Shown: one piece after another, positions 17,725-26,791 of the stretch | Position numbering within the stretch: the stretch's first letter is position 1 | How the letters are laid out: the number at the start of each line of letters is the position of its first letter | From: Duganella sacchari | GTDB taxonomy: Bacteria > Pseudomonadota > Gammaproteobacteria > Burkholderiales > Burkholderiaceae_D | Direction of reading: 5' to 3' | Assembly: GCF_900143065.1 (NCBI RefSeq) | Contig: NZ_FRCX01000003.1 | Location: 434,001 to 498,000, forward strand | Length of the DNA stretch: 64,000 bases | Translations under genes and position numbers: made by a program | Notes under the pieces: model-generated | Told to the model about the DNA's origin: nothing | Database searches by the model: none | The model's input: the letters and a program-made list of their open reading frames with translations, nothing else

Positions 17725-18186
17725 ATGCCTTCAAAGAAAAAAGCAAGCGCGCTGGAATCGCATGTAGGGTTCTGGCTGCGGTTTGTTTCCAACCATGTGT
17801 CAGCAAGTTTTGCCGCGCTGGTCGAGCAACATGGCGTCTCCGTATCGGAATGGGTGGCATTACGGCATATGTATGACCGCGACGCCTCCGCCGCTTCCGA
17901 ATTGATAGCCGCACTGGGCATGACCAAGGGCGCGGTATCCAAGATCCTCACCCGTTTGCAGGACAAGGGCCTGGTGCAGCGCTACATCGTCGATGACGAC
18001 CTGCGCGCCCAGCAACTGTGCCTCACGGAAGAGGGCCGCACGCTGGTGCCCAAGCTGGCCGCGCTGGCGGATCAGAACGATGAAGCCTTCTTTGGCCAAT
18101 TGAACGATGAGCAACGGAATGCCCTGCTGGGCACGCTGAAGTTGTTAGTCCGAGTAAATGATTTGAAACAATTGCCCGTTCTGTAA
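17725..18186 (+). CDS. MarR-family transcriptional regulator
   Basis: A 153-residue winged-helix repressor. The recognition region ASELIAALGMTKGAVSKILTRLQDKGLVQRYIVDDDLRAQQLCLTEEG contains the helix-turn-helix and wing with the family's conserved D-x-R; N- and C-terminal helices form the dimer. MarR proteins usually bind a small phenolic or oxidising ligand and repress a divergent gene, here DUF1398. No ligand can be inferred. Confidence 0.9.
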   Translation: MPSKKKASALESHVGFWLRFVSNHVSASFAALVEQHGVSVSEWVALRHMYDRDASAASELIAALGMTKGAVSKILTRLQDKGLVQRYIVDDDLRAQQLCLTEEGRTLVPKLAALADQNDEAFFGQLNDEQRNALLGTLKLLVRVNDLKQLPVL

Positions 18187-18249
18187 GGCAAAAAGGCGAC
18201 AAAGCAATAACGTCCTGACAGTGTTTCCCTAACATTTTAGTCAGGTTAG

Positions 18250-18324
18250 TCTTTCCGTGTGAGAATTTGATAGTATTGCTGTACGCCAACCTAACTGAAT
18301 CTAGTTAGAATTCACACCGAAAGA
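18250..18324 (+). promoter_or_regulatory. Inverted repeat in the promoter region of the S53 peptidase gene
   Basis: TCTTTCCGTGTGAGAATT (18250-18267) is repeated in inverted orientation as AATTCACACCGAAAGA (18309-18324) with two mismatches, 41 bases apart; GGTTAG/CTAACT pairs lie inside. The inner part may carry the promoter (TAGTATTGCT). Two sites at this spacing suggest cooperative regulator binding or a long leader hairpin just before the start codon. Confidence 0.4.
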
Positions 18325-18329
18325 TTTCC

Positions 18330-20423
18330 ATGCGCCCGTACCTGATCCCGATGACCTGCATCGCCGCCCTGCTGGGTGCCTGCGGCGGCAACACCGAAAC
18401 CAGCCCCGCGTCCCGCGTCGTGCAAGCCGCCGCCCCGATGGCGACCGCAGCCACCACGATTGAACTGGACCCAGGTACGCTGCCAGCGGCCGATGCGCAG
18501 CAGTACGCGCAGCCATCGTTCCACATGGCGCCGGTGCTGCTGGATGCGCCGGACGACAACGCGGTCGGCGCGGACGCACCGGTGCACACGCAAACCATCC
18601 CGTCGGAATTCCGCCGCCTGGGTTCGCGTCAGCTGACGGTGCAGGCGCTGCGCCACGTCGAAGCGGACCGCAGCCTGGCCGCCGACACCCGCCCGGCCAC
18701 GCCAATGGCCACCAGCAGCACGGTCGTGACGTACTCGCCGGCGCAGATCCGCGCCGCCTACGGCCTGCCAGCGCTGCCAGCCAGCTTCACCAATCTGACC
18801 GCCACACAGGCGGCACAGCTGGGCGCCGGCCAGACCATCTACATTGTCGATGCGCAGCACAACCCGAACGTGGCGGCTGAACTGGCAGCGTTCAATACCA
18901 AATTCAGCCTGCCGGCATGCACCACCAAAACCATTGCCAGCAGCACCAAGCTGCCGCTGGCAACGGCAACTGGCAACGCCTGCGAACTGTCGGTCGTGTA
19001 CAGCACAGCCAGCGGCGGCATGAGCGCGTCCGCGCCTGCCTACGATTCCGGCTGGGCCACCGAGATTGCGCTGGATGTGCAGTGGGCGCACGCCACCGCG
19101 CCGCTGGCGCGCATCGTCCTGATCGAAACCGCCAGCGCCAGTTATGACAATCTGCTGGGCGGCGTCAAGCTGGCCAATGCGATGGGTCCTGGCGTGGTAT
19201 CGATGAGCTTTGGCGGCAGCGAAAGCAGCGGCACCAGCGCGGCCGATGCCACCTTCTCCGCAGCGAACATGACTTACCTGGCCGCCACCGGCGACTCGGG
19301 CGCGGCGGTTGCGTGGCCGTCGGTATCGCCGAAAGTGCTGGCGGTGGGCGGCACCACGCTGAGCTACAGCGGCGCGGGTACGCGTTCCGAAGTGACGTGG
19401 TCGAACACCGGTGGCGGCGTCAGCCAGTATGTGGCAACGCCGTCGTATCAGAGCGTGTCGGTGCCCGGCATGGGCACGGCCGCACGCCGCACGGTGGCCG
19501 ACGTGGCGTTCAATGCCGACCCGTCGAGCGGCCAGTATGTCGCGGTGATCCCGAGCGGCAGCAGCACGGTACGCTGGTCCAGCGTCGGCGGCACCAGTCT
19601 GGCAACGCCGCAGTGGGCCGGCCTGATTGCGGTGGCCAATGCGCTGCGCGCCGTGAATGGCAAGGCCGCGCTGGGCGCGCCACATAGCGCGCTGTACAAC
19701 CAGATCTCGACGGTGCCGGGCACCTATGCCGCAGTCTTTGCCGACGTCGTCAAAGGCAGCAACGGCAGCTGCGCCGGTTGCACGGCCAAAACCGGCTACG
19801 ACCTGGCCACCGGCCTGGGAACGCCTAACGCCGCTTCGCTGCTGAGCACCCTGTCCGGCCTGACCGTGGACACGGCGCCGGTGGTGGCGCCAGCCACCAT
19901 CAATGGCAAGGTCGGCACGGCCCTGAGCTTCACGGTGTCGGCTTCGTCGGCGAATGCACTCAGCTACACCCTCAGCGGTGCACCAAGCGGCATGAGCATC
20001 AATAGCAGCGGCGTGGTGAATTGGGCGACGCCGGTGGCGGGCACCTACAACGTCACCGTCACCGCCAAGGACAGCAAGACCGGCCTCAGCGGCCAGGGCG
20101 TGTACACCATCGTGATTGCGGCTGCGACCACCACCACCAACCCAACCACCACCAGCTCGGCGGGTCCGGTGATTACCGCGGCGGCCATGAATGGCGTGGT
20201 CGGCAAGGCGCTGACCGGCAATATCGGCATCTCGGCCACAGGTGCAGTGTCGCTGACGATCTCCGGCGCACCACTTGGCATGGCGTTCCTGCCGGGCGGC
20301 ATGAACATTACCGTGTACTGGGCGGCGCCGCAGGCTGGCAGCTATCAACTGAAAGTATCGGCCACCGATGCCAAGGGTGCGACTACGCAGATCACCATTC
20401 CGGTGACCATCAACGCGCGCTGA
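18330..20423 (+). CDS. S53 (sedolisin) family serine-carboxyl peptidase lipoprotein
   Basis: The 697-residue protein begins with a lipoprotein signal (lipobox ALLGAC, Cys near 17) and is predicted to be exported and lipid-anchored. The catalytic domain (about 130-510) shows the sedolisin residues: E245 and D249 in WATEIALDVQW, the oxyanion Asp in AATGDSGA and the nucleophile S423 in GGTSLATPQWAG. Residues 50-130 look like a short pro-region. The C-terminal 180 residues hold two putative Ig-like modules (PVVAPATINGKVGTALSF and GPVITAAAMNGVVGKALTG). Sedolisins are acid-active proteases. An inverted repeat precedes the gene. It is not in an operon with the rhodanese gene (116-bp gap). Confidence 0.88.
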   Translation: MRPYLIPMTCIAALLGACGGNTETSPASRVVQAAAPMATAATTIELDPGTLPAADAQQYAQPSFHMAPVLLDAPDDNAVGADAPVHTQTIPSEFRRLGSRQLTVQALRHVEADRSLAADTRPATPMATSSTVVTYSPAQIRAAYGLPALPASFTNLTATQAAQLGAGQTIYIVDAQHNPNVAAELAAFNTKFSLPACTTKTIASSTKLPLATATGNACELSVVYSTASGGMSASAPAYDSGWATEIALDVQWAHATAPLARIVLIETASASYDNLLGGVKLANAMGPGVVSMSFGGSESSGTSAADATFSAANMTYLAATGDSGAAVAWPSVSPKVLAVGGTTLSYSGAGTRSEVTWSNTGGGVSQYVATPSYQSVSVPGMGTAARRTVADVAFNADPSSGQYVAVIPSGSSTVRWSSVGGTSLATPQWAGLIAVANALRAVNGKAALGAPHSALYNQISTVPGTYAAVFADVVKGSNGSCAGCTAKTGYDLATGLGTPNAASLLSTLSGLTVDTAPVVAPATINGKVGTALSFTVSASSANALSYTLSGAPSGMSINSSGVVNWATPVAGTYNVTVTAKDSKTGLSGQGVYTIVIAAATTTTNPTTTSSAGPVITAAAMNGVVGKALTGNIGISATGAVSLTISGAPLGMAFLPGGMNITVYWAAPQAGSYQLKVSATDAKGATTQITIPVTINAR

Positions 20424-20539
20424 TTGCGTCAACAGGACTTATGCGTTTTCCACCTTTGTGAAGTTGTTTTTATTCGTTTTGTTTCATTTTGACGAACCGT
20501 ATGCTGGTGTCTATCGCCATCAACGCATACAGGGTCGTC

Positions 20540-21004
20540 ATGTCAGAAGAAGTGCTCGATCTGCCACAGCAGCTGGCAGAGCTTAAAACCCAGGCCGGCT
20601 TGTCCGGCCTGTCTTATGCGGGCGGTGTGCCGCCGGCACTGGCCTGGGAACTGTTCTCCAGCGGCCAGGCGCTGCTGGTGGATGTCCGCATCGCCGAAGA
20701 GCGCAAGTTCGTCGGCCACGTGCCGGACAGCCTGCATGTAGCCTGGGCCACCGGCACCGCACTGACCCGCAATCCCCGTTTTGCCCGTGAGCTCGAAGCC
20801 AAGCTGGGCCGCAAGGATGCGGTGGCCCTGCTGCTGTGCCGCAGCGGCAAGCGTTCGGTGCTGGCGGCGGAAGCGGCAACCAAGGCGGGCCTCACCAATG
20901 TCTTCAATGTGCTGGAAGGGTTCGAAGGCGAACTCGACGCGCACCAGCAGCGCGGCAAGGCGGACGGCTGGCGCTTCCACGGCCTGCCCTGGGTGCAGGA
21001 CTGA
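20540..21004 (+). CDS. Rhodanese-like domain protein
   Basis: A 154-residue single-domain sulfurtransferase-type protein. The core has LLVDVRIAEERKFVGHVPDS and the active-site loop LCRSGKRS with the sulfur-accepting cysteine. Rhodaneses carry persulfide sulfur to acceptors. I choose ATG 20540 (AGGG just upstream) over upstream TTG/ATG options that give a non-homologous leader. It is 3 bases from the serine acetyltransferase gene and so heads a sulfur-metabolism operon with a regulator and a truncated cysteine desulfurase; this set of neighbours is characteristic of family 2A encapsulin loci. Confidence 0.88.
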   Translation: MSEEVLDLPQQLAELKTQAGLSGLSYAGGVPPALAWELFSSGQALLVDVRIAEERKFVGHVPDSLHVAWATGTALTRNPRFARELEAKLGRKDAVALLLCRSGKRSVLAAEAATKAGLTNVFNVLEGFEGELDAHQQRGKADGWRFHGLPWVQD

Positions 21005-21007
21005 GCC

Positions 21008-21934
21008 ATGGCAGCCACCTTCGACATCACCGGCATCGTGCAAGCGCTGCACGATGCGCGCCACAGCTGGCGGCAGACCCAGCGCCGCAATAGCGAAGCC
21101 GGCAACCGTGAATTTCCTTCGCGCGACGCGCTGGCCGCCATCATCGACAGCCTCAAGGGCGTGCTGTTTCCGATGCGGCTCGGACCGCCCGATCTGCGGC
21201 AGGAAAGCGAGGACTTCCACGTGGCGCATGCGCTCGACGCGGCTCTGCACGCGCTGCTGAAACAGGTGCGGCGCGAGCTGGCCTATAACGCCGGCCTGCG
21301 TGGCCAGGGCGGGCGTCCCGTCGATGAGGAAGCGCTGATCGCCGTGCGCAGCCTTGCTGCTGCGCTGCCGGGCATCCGCGCTCTGCTGGATACCGATGTG
21401 ATGGCCGCTTATCAGGGCGACCCGGCGGCGCGCAGCGTGGACGAGGTGCTGCTGTGTTATCCCGGCGTGCTGGCCATGATCCACTACCGGCTGGCGCATC
21501 AGCTGTATGTGCTGGAGCTGCCGCTGCTGGCGCGCATCGTATCGGAGCTGGCGCATAGCGCGACCGGCATCGATATCCACCCGGGCGCGCGCATCGGCGC
21601 CGGCTTTTTCATCGACCATGGCACCGGCGTAGTGATCGGCGAAACCGCCGTCATCGGCGAGCGGGTGCGCGTGTACCAGGCAGTGACGCTGGGCGCCAAG
21701 CGCTTCCCCACGGATGCGGAAGGCAATCTGCAAAAAGGCCTGCCGCGCCATCCGGTGGTGGAAGACGACGTGGTGATTTACGCGGGCGCCACCATCCTCG
21801 GCCGCATCACGCTGGGCAAGGGCGCTGTCATCGGCGGCAATGTGTGGCTCACGCATGACGTGCCGGCGGGCGGCCGCATTGCCCAGGCCGAATCGCGCGA
21901 AGGCGCTTTTGCCAACAGCATAGGTGCGTCATGA
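21008..21934 (+). CDS. epsC: Serine O-acetyltransferase EpsC
   Basis: The enzyme makes O-acetylserine from serine and acetyl-CoA, the direct precursor of cysteine. The 308-residue sequence has an N-terminal helical domain and a left-handed beta-helix acyltransferase domain (about 185-290) with GIDIHPGARIGAGFFIDHGTG, the active His in that loop, and DDVVIYAGATILG. The long N-terminal region is typical of the EpsC/SrpH type rather than CysE. It sits between rhodanese (3-bp gap) and the XRE regulator (4-bp ATGA overlap), consistent with translational coupling. Confidence 0.93.
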   Translation: MAATFDITGIVQALHDARHSWRQTQRRNSEAGNREFPSRDALAAIIDSLKGVLFPMRLGPPDLRQESEDFHVAHALDAALHALLKQVRRELAYNAGLRGQGGRPVDEEALIAVRSLAAALPGIRALLDTDVMAAYQGDPAARSVDEVLLCYPGVLAMIHYRLAHQLYVLELPLLARIVSELAHSATGIDIHPGARIGAGFFIDHGTGVVIGETAVIGERVRVYQAVTLGAKRFPTDAEGNLQKGLPRHPVVEDDVVIYAGATILGRITLGKGAVIGGNVWLTHDVPAGGRIAQAESREGAFANSIGAS

Positions 21935-22236
21935 GTGCCGCGTCCGGCGTGGCGTGCGCGCTGGCGCACAGCTTCGGTCGCGGCGTGCGGCAGTTGCGCG
22001 AGGCGCAGGGTTGGTCGCAGGAGCGGCTGGCGGAAAATTCCAACCTCAACCGCTCCTACATCGGCGAAATCGAACGCGGCGTCGTGATCGCCTCCCTGCT
22101 CACCGTGGAAAAACTGGCGGCCGCACTCAAGCTGTCGCCCGCAGCCTTGCTGACCCACGGCGAAAGCCTGCGCACCAAGGCTGAGCCGTGTAGAAATGAG
22201 GGACCTGACCCCGGAGTGGTGGCGATAGCATGTTGA
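21931..22236 (+). CDS. XRE-family helix-turn-helix regulator, C-terminus overlapping a repeat
   Basis: About 75 residues form a complete HTH_3 DNA-binding domain (VRQLREAQGWSQERLAENSNLNRSYIGEIERG, then LTVEKLAAALKLSP). The start overlaps the epsC stop (ATGA). The last 15 or so residues (CRNEGPDPGVVAIAC) are encoded by the REP-like repeat at 22187-22217 and the sequence after it, so the native C-terminus has probably been replaced when the downstream region was deleted. The HTH domain itself is intact and may still bind DNA. It likely regulated the sulfur/encapsulin operon. Confidence 0.8.
   Translation: MSAASGVACALAHSFGRGVRQLREAQGWSQERLAENSNLNRSYIGEIERGVVIASLLTVEKLAAALKLSPAALLTHGESLRTKAEPCRNEGPDPGVVAIAC
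22187..22217 (+). repeat. REP-like repeat, single copy, at an operon deletion junction
   Basis: This 31-bp sequence contains TGTAGAAATGAGGGACC and CTGACCCCGGAGT and is identical at 30 of 31 positions to the right arm of the inverted repeat at 53646-53676. It lies between the XRE gene and the truncated cysteine desulfurase. Confidence 0.75.
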
Positions 22237-22272
22237 GCGCATGGGTATCACACCGCACACTATCCCTGTTTA

Positions 22273-23070
22273 GGCGCCAGGCTGCGCGTGATCCCGGTCG
22301 ACGACAGCGGCCAGATCCTGCTGGACGAATACCGCAAGCTGCTGAACCCGCGCACAAAACTGGTCTCGATCACACAGGTATCGAATGCGCTGGGCACCGT
22401 CACCCCGGTAAAGGAAGTGGTGGCGCTGGCGCACAGCGTGGGCGCCAGGGTATTGGTGGATGGCGCGCAATCCGTATCGCATATGCGGATAGACGTGCAG
22501 GAGCTGGGCGCCGACTTCTTCGTGTTCTCCGGCCACAAAGTGTTCGGCCCGACCGACATCGGCGCGTTGTGGGGCAAGCGCGAAGTGCTGGAAGACATGC
22601 CGCCGTGGCAGGGCGGCGGCAATATGATCGCCGACGTCACGTTTGAAAAAACCGTGTACCAGCCGATTCCCAACAAGTTTGAAGCGGGCACCGGCAACAT
22701 AGCCGATGCCGTTGGCCTGGGCGCGGCGATCGACTATGTCAACCGCATCGGCATCGACAACATTGCGCGTTACGAGCACGAACTGCTGGTGTACGGCACC
22801 CACCAGCTCAAGCAAATCCGAGGCGTACGCCTGATCGGCACGGCGGCCGACAAAGCCAGCGTGATGTCCTTCGTCCTGGACGGCTATACCACCGAACAGG
22901 TCGGCAAGGCGCTCAACGAAGAAGGCATCTCCGTACGCACCGGTCATCACTGCGCCCAACCGATCTTGCGCCGCTTCGGCGTCGAAACCACAGTACGGCC
23001 CTCACTGGCCTTCTACAACACCTACGACGAAATCGACCGGCTCGCCGCCGTCATCCGCAAGCTCGCCTAA
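22273..23070 (+). pseudogene. 5'-truncated cysteine desulfurase (SufS-like; family 2A encapsulin cargo remnant)
   Basis: Homology to SufS-type enzymes begins abruptly at GARLRVIPVDDSG, about residue 147 of E. coli SufS, and continues to a normal C-terminus. The PLP lysine region (FSGHKVFGPTDIG) and catalytic cysteine loop (RTGHHCAQP) are present, but the first half, including the PLP-stacking histidine, is missing. A GTG-started 260-residue product (from 22288) could be made but cannot be an active enzyme. The neighbours (rhodanese, EpsC, XRE) match family 2A encapsulin operons, in which this desulfurase is the cargo with a long N-terminal targeting extension. The shell gene and that extension are absent. 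The gene ends at a 41-bp inverted repeat. Confidence 0.8.
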
Positions 23071-23158
23071 AATCCGGGGTCAGTTCTTGCAATCCAACAC
23101 GGGCTCTGCCATACACCGGCAGAGCCCGTGTTGGATTGCAAGAACTGACCCCGGATTT
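23070..23158. repeat. Perfect 41-bp inverted repeat (REP pair/terminator) between convergent genes
   Basis: Arms at 23070-23110 and 23118-23158 are perfect complements with a 7-nt loop. They contain GGGGTCAGTTCTTGCAATCC and share the CTGACCCCGGA core with the other REP-like sites in the window. It sits between the end of the desulfurase remnant and the end of the leftward gene, where it can end both transcripts. Confidence 0.85.
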
Positions 23159-23717
23159 ATTTGGTTTTGGCGCGGGTGCGGATGGCGTTGATTTGTTTGA
23201 GTTCTTTGTCGCTGGCGTTGGCCAGCAGCGCTTCATGGGCTTTGCCGAGCTCGACGTAGTGGGCTTGCTCCGGCGTCAGGGCGTTGCCGCGTAGCGCCCA
23301 GCTGGTCAGGAAGCCGGTCACCAGGCAGCACAGGATCACCAGCACTGTGTAGACGGCGATCCAGCCCCCGGTTTTGAATTGCAACAGGTTCAGCGACAGG
23401 CTGGTCCTGCGCGCCGCTTCGGTGGCTTCGCCCAGGCTGTGCACCATGCCGGCGACTGCCGCGCTGGTGGCGGTGGTCGCGGCGGCGCTCGCCTGGGCGC
23501 CCGCCACGTCGGCGATCTGCTGGGCTTCGGCGCTGATGCGGATGGCGTCGGCGATCTTGCCGTCGATCTGGCTCAGGCCGGCATTGGCCAGCCGCACCAG
23601 CTTGTCGCAATTGGCGATTTGTCGCGAGACACTGGCCACTTCTTCGTGAAAACGGCCGACTTCGAGCCGGTGGGCATCGATTTTTTCATGCAGCTTGTCA
23701 AATTCGGCTTGGGTCAT
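23157..23717 (-). CDS. Hypothetical coiled-coil membrane protein (186 aa)
   Basis: Residues 1-65 look like a long coiled coil (TQAEFDKLHEKIDAHRLEVGRFHEEVASV), followed by an Ala-rich helix and one membrane segment near residue 130 (GGWIAVYTVLVILCCLVTGFL). The C-terminal tail is basic and soluble. I prefer ATG 23717 (AAGG upstream) to the ATG at 23744. Function unknown. It is divergent from the VgrG gene 124 bases away, but no link to the secretion system can be shown. Confidence 0.7.
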   Translation of the reverse strand: MTQAEFDKLHEKIDAHRLEVGRFHEEVASVSRQIANCDKLVRLANAGLSQIDGKIADAIRISAEAQQIADVAGAQASAAATTATSAAVAGMVHSLGEATEAARRTSLSLNLLQFKTGGWIAVYTVLVILCCLVTGFLTSWALRGNALTPEQAHYVELGKAHEALLANASDKELKQINAIRTRAKTK

Positions 23718-23841
23718 GGCGCCTTCGTCGCTTACGCATTTCAATCGTGCCGTCCTTGCTCAGCTGAGCAAACTCAGGCTTAATATCGTGTCAAAAAAGT
23801 AATTTTAACGTTTTTTATCGGTTTTACCGGAGGTTTCCGTC

Positions 23842-26769
23842 ATGCTAGCACTGCTGAATCGTCTTACCCAAGACACGCGCCTGCTCCAGTTGTTCACGCC
23901 GCTCGGCGCGGATGCGCTGGTGGTCGAGTGCCTGCGCGGCGAGGAGGCGATCAGCCAGCCCTATGCACTGACGGTCGCTGCATTGTCGCCTGATCCGGAT
24001 ATTTCTCTCAAGACATTAATTGGCCAGCCGGTGCTGCTGCAGCTGCAGACCACCCTGCCGGGGCAGATGCGTGCTTTCCACGGTCACGTGACCAGCGCCC
24101 GCGCGATGGGCGCCGATGGCGGCCTGGCGCGCTATGAAATCACCATCGGCCCATGGTACGCCTTTCTGGCTGCCGGTCGCGATAGCCGTATCTTCCAGGA
24201 CCAGACGGTGCTGGATATTCTCGATGCGATCTTTTCAGGCTGGAAAGAAGTTGGCAAGCTGGCGCCCGCCTGGCGCTATGAGGTGGCGGACCGCAGCGTC
24301 TACCCCAAGCGCTCGCTGACCTGCCAGTACCAGGAATCCAATCTGGCTTTTGCCGAGCGGCTCATGCAGGAAGAGGGCCTGTTTTACTATTTCGAGCACG
24401 ATGGCGATCCGGCCAGCCCGTCGTTCGGCAGTCATACGATGGTGATTGCCGACCATAACGATGCCTTCCAGCCGAATCCTGAGCCGTTGATCCGCTTCAC
24501 CCAGCCGGGCGCCGTGATGGCTGAGGATGCCATGGACCGCTGGCGCACCGCGCTGCACTGGACGGTCGGTGGCCTGGCCCTTGGCAGCTGGGATTATCGC
24601 AGCCTGAGCATGCGTCCAGTGACCGCATCCAGCGCGACCGCAACCGATGCCCCGATCAGCCGCGATACGCCCGGCGCCTACGCCTATACGTCACGCGAGC
24701 ACGGCCAGCGGGTGGCCGACCGCCAGCTGGAGGCGCTGGAAGCGGGACGCGAAGTGCATACCGGCGCCGGCACGGTGCGTACGCTGATACCGGGCACCAC
24801 TTTCACGCTGACCGGCCAGGCCCAGCTGGATGCCGGCGAAGAAAGCGACCGCCAATTCGTGGTGCTACGCGTGGTCCACATGGCGCATAACAACCTCAGC
24901 GCGGATATTGCCAGTGCGGTGGTCAAGGCGCTGGGCCTGGGCGCGCTGGCCAAGGCCATCAATGAGGAGCAGGACAGCAGCAGCCTGCACGCCGTTGGCG
25001 AGGCGATTGCCGAACGTCCGCTCTACCGCAACCGGATTGATGCCATCCGCAGCAAGGTGCCTTTCCGCGCCAGTTCGGTCGACGGCCATGGCGTGCTGCT
25101 GCATCCCAAGCCTACCGTGCAGGGCCAGCAGACGGCGGTGGTGGTCGGGCCGCAAGGCGCGGTGATCCATACCGACCGCGATCACCGCATCAAGGTGCAG
25201 TTCCACTGGCAGCGCGGCGAACAAAGCCATAGCCGTTTGAATCATCCGAATGACGGCCACAGCGGCGCGCCGGGGGACGATAGCGCCGGCACCTGGGTGC
25301 GGATCGCCACGCCGCTGGCGCCGGTGGCGGGCGCCAACTGGGGCACGGTGGCGGTGCCGCGCATCGGCAGCGAGGTGCTGATTGATTTCCTTGACGGGAA
25401 TATCGATCGCCCGGTGGTGATCGGTAGCGTCTACAACGGCCAGGGTGCGCAGGATGCGCAGAACAATCAGGTGGCGCAAGGCGCCGGTGCGGCCACCGGC
25501 AACGCTCCGGCCTGGTTCCCTGGCGTGGCCGATGCCTACGCCCACGGTGCGGTGCTGTCGGGCCTGAAGTCGCAGGCGATGGCGTCCAGCCAGGCCGGTA
25601 GCGGCGCCTACAGCCAACTGGTGTTTGACGACAGCCCCGGCGAGCCGCGCATGGCGTTGCAGCGCCACGCCGGGCCGCACAGCGGCACCGATGAACTGAA
25701 CCTGGGCCATCTGCGTCATCAGACCGATAACCAGCGCCTGCAAACGGCGGGCTTCGGCGCCGAGCTCAAGACTGAACACGGCGCGGCACTGCGGGCCGGG
25801 CGTGGCATGCTGCTGTCGGCCGATGCGCGCAATGGCGGCAGTGGCCAGCAGCTCGACACGCGTGAAGCGCAATCGCAGATCGAGCAAAGCAATCAGTTGC
25901 AGATATCGATGGCGGACCTGGCGCAAAAACAGAACGCCAGGCTGGCCGCCAAGGGGGGCGCGGAACCGGCGCCGGATCAGCTGCCAGCGATTGCGCAACT
26001 GGCTGCCAGTGCCAAGGCGGTCGGCACCACGGGCAGTGGCAGTGGCGGCGACAGCGGCGGCAGTGGGCAGGTGACGGCCTACAGCAATCCGCACCTGCAG
26101 CTATCGGCGCCGGCCGGCATTGCCGCCGTGACGCCGGTCAGTGCGGTGCTGCGTTCGGGCACTACCTCCAGTCTGACAGCGGGACAGGACATCAACCAGG
26201 TCGCGCAAGGGAACAGCATGCATCTGGTGAAGGATGGCATCAGCCTGTTCAGTTATGGCAAGGCCAGCAGCGCGGACAAGCCGAACCAGGAAACCGGCAT
26301 CCGCCTGCACGCGGCCAGCGGCAAGGTCAGCGTACAGAGCCAGTCGGACCAGACCAGCATCACCGCCGACAAGCTGATTACGGTGGCCAGCATCAGCAAG
26401 AGCGTGACCGTGGCCGCCAAGCAGCACGTGAAGCTGACGGCACAGGGCGCCTACCTGCAACTTGAAGGCGGCAACATCCTGGTGCACGGCCCGGGCACCA
26501 TGTCGTTCAAGGCCAGCATGAAGGAGCTGACCGGTCCTGCGGACGGCAGTGCCGGCAAGCCAGCGCTGCCGCAAGCCAAGGACCTGTACAACGAAGCTTT
26601 TGTGCTCAACCACGAAAAGACGGGCGAGCCAATGGCCAATGTGCCTTACCGCCTGGAGTCCGCCAGCGGCCAGATCCTTGAAGGCATCACGGATGCCGAG
26701 GGCCGCACACAGCGTCTGTTCACCAGCAAGGCGGAGCAGGTCAAGCTGTTCCTGTTAAACCAAGATTGA
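23842..26769 (+). CDS. vgrG: Type VI secretion system tip protein VgrG, extended
   Basis: VgrG trimers form the spike that punctures target cells and carry effectors. The 975-residue protein has the gp27/gp5-like Vgr region (about 1-560; YQESNLAFAERLMQEEGLFYYFEHDGD, later HRIKVQFHWQRGEQ and VAVPRIGSEVLIDFLDGNIDRPV), a linker with low-complexity Ser/Gly, a DUF2345 region (about 740-890) and a short C-terminal extension (VPYRLESASGQILEGITDAEG) resembling a transthyretin-like adaptor. Such tails dock the effector encoded next. The following gene starts 22 bases downstream and is the presumed cargo. No other T6SS structural genes lie in the window, so it is an orphan VgrG island. Confidence 0.95.
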   Translation: MLALLNRLTQDTRLLQLFTPLGADALVVECLRGEEAISQPYALTVAALSPDPDISLKTLIGQPVLLQLQTTLPGQMRAFHGHVTSARAMGADGGLARYEITIGPWYAFLAAGRDSRIFQDQTVLDILDAIFSGWKEVGKLAPAWRYEVADRSVYPKRSLTCQYQESNLAFAERLMQEEGLFYYFEHDGDPASPSFGSHTMVIADHNDAFQPNPEPLIRFTQPGAVMAEDAMDRWRTALHWTVGGLALGSWDYRSLSMRPVTASSATATDAPISRDTPGAYAYTSREHGQRVADRQLEALEAGREVHTGAGTVRTLIPGTTFTLTGQAQLDAGEESDRQFVVLRVVHMAHNNLSADIASAVVKALGLGALAKAINEEQDSSSLHAVGEAIAERPLYRNRIDAIRSKVPFRASSVDGHGVLLHPKPTVQGQQTAVVVGPQGAVIHTDRDHRIKVQFHWQRGEQSHSRLNHPNDGHSGAPGDDSAGTWVRIATPLAPVAGANWGTVAVPRIGSEVLIDFLDGNIDRPVVIGSVYNGQGAQDAQNNQVAQGAGAATGNAPAWFPGVADAYAHGAVLSGLKSQAMASSQAGSGAYSQLVFDDSPGEPRMALQRHAGPHSGTDELNLGHLRHQTDNQRLQTAGFGAELKTEHGAALRAGRGMLLSADARNGGSGQQLDTREAQSQIEQSNQLQISMADLAQKQNARLAAKGGAEPAPDQLPAIAQLAASAKAVGTTGSGSGGDSGGSGQVTAYSNPHLQLSAPAGIAAVTPVSAVLRSGTTSSLTAGQDINQVAQGNSMHLVKDGISLFSYGKASSADKPNQETGIRLHAASGKVSVQSQSDQTSITADKLITVASISKSVTVAAKQHVKLTAQGAYLQLEGGNILVHGPGTMSFKASMKELTGPADGSAGKPALPQAKDLYNEAFVLNHEKTGEPMANVPYRLESASGQILEGITDAEGRTQRLFTSKAEQVKLFLLNQD

Positions 26770-26791
26770 TTTTTGTTGAGATGGTACGACC

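Noticed and set aside
18312-20432. 706-codon antisense frame to the S53 peptidase
   Set aside because: Composition artefact of GC-rich coding DNA; the sense strand encodes a clear enzyme with catalytic residues.
23070-23158. Plain intrinsic terminator
   Set aside because: It may terminate transcription, but the 41-bp arms share a core with repeats elsewhere, so it is better described as a REP pair.
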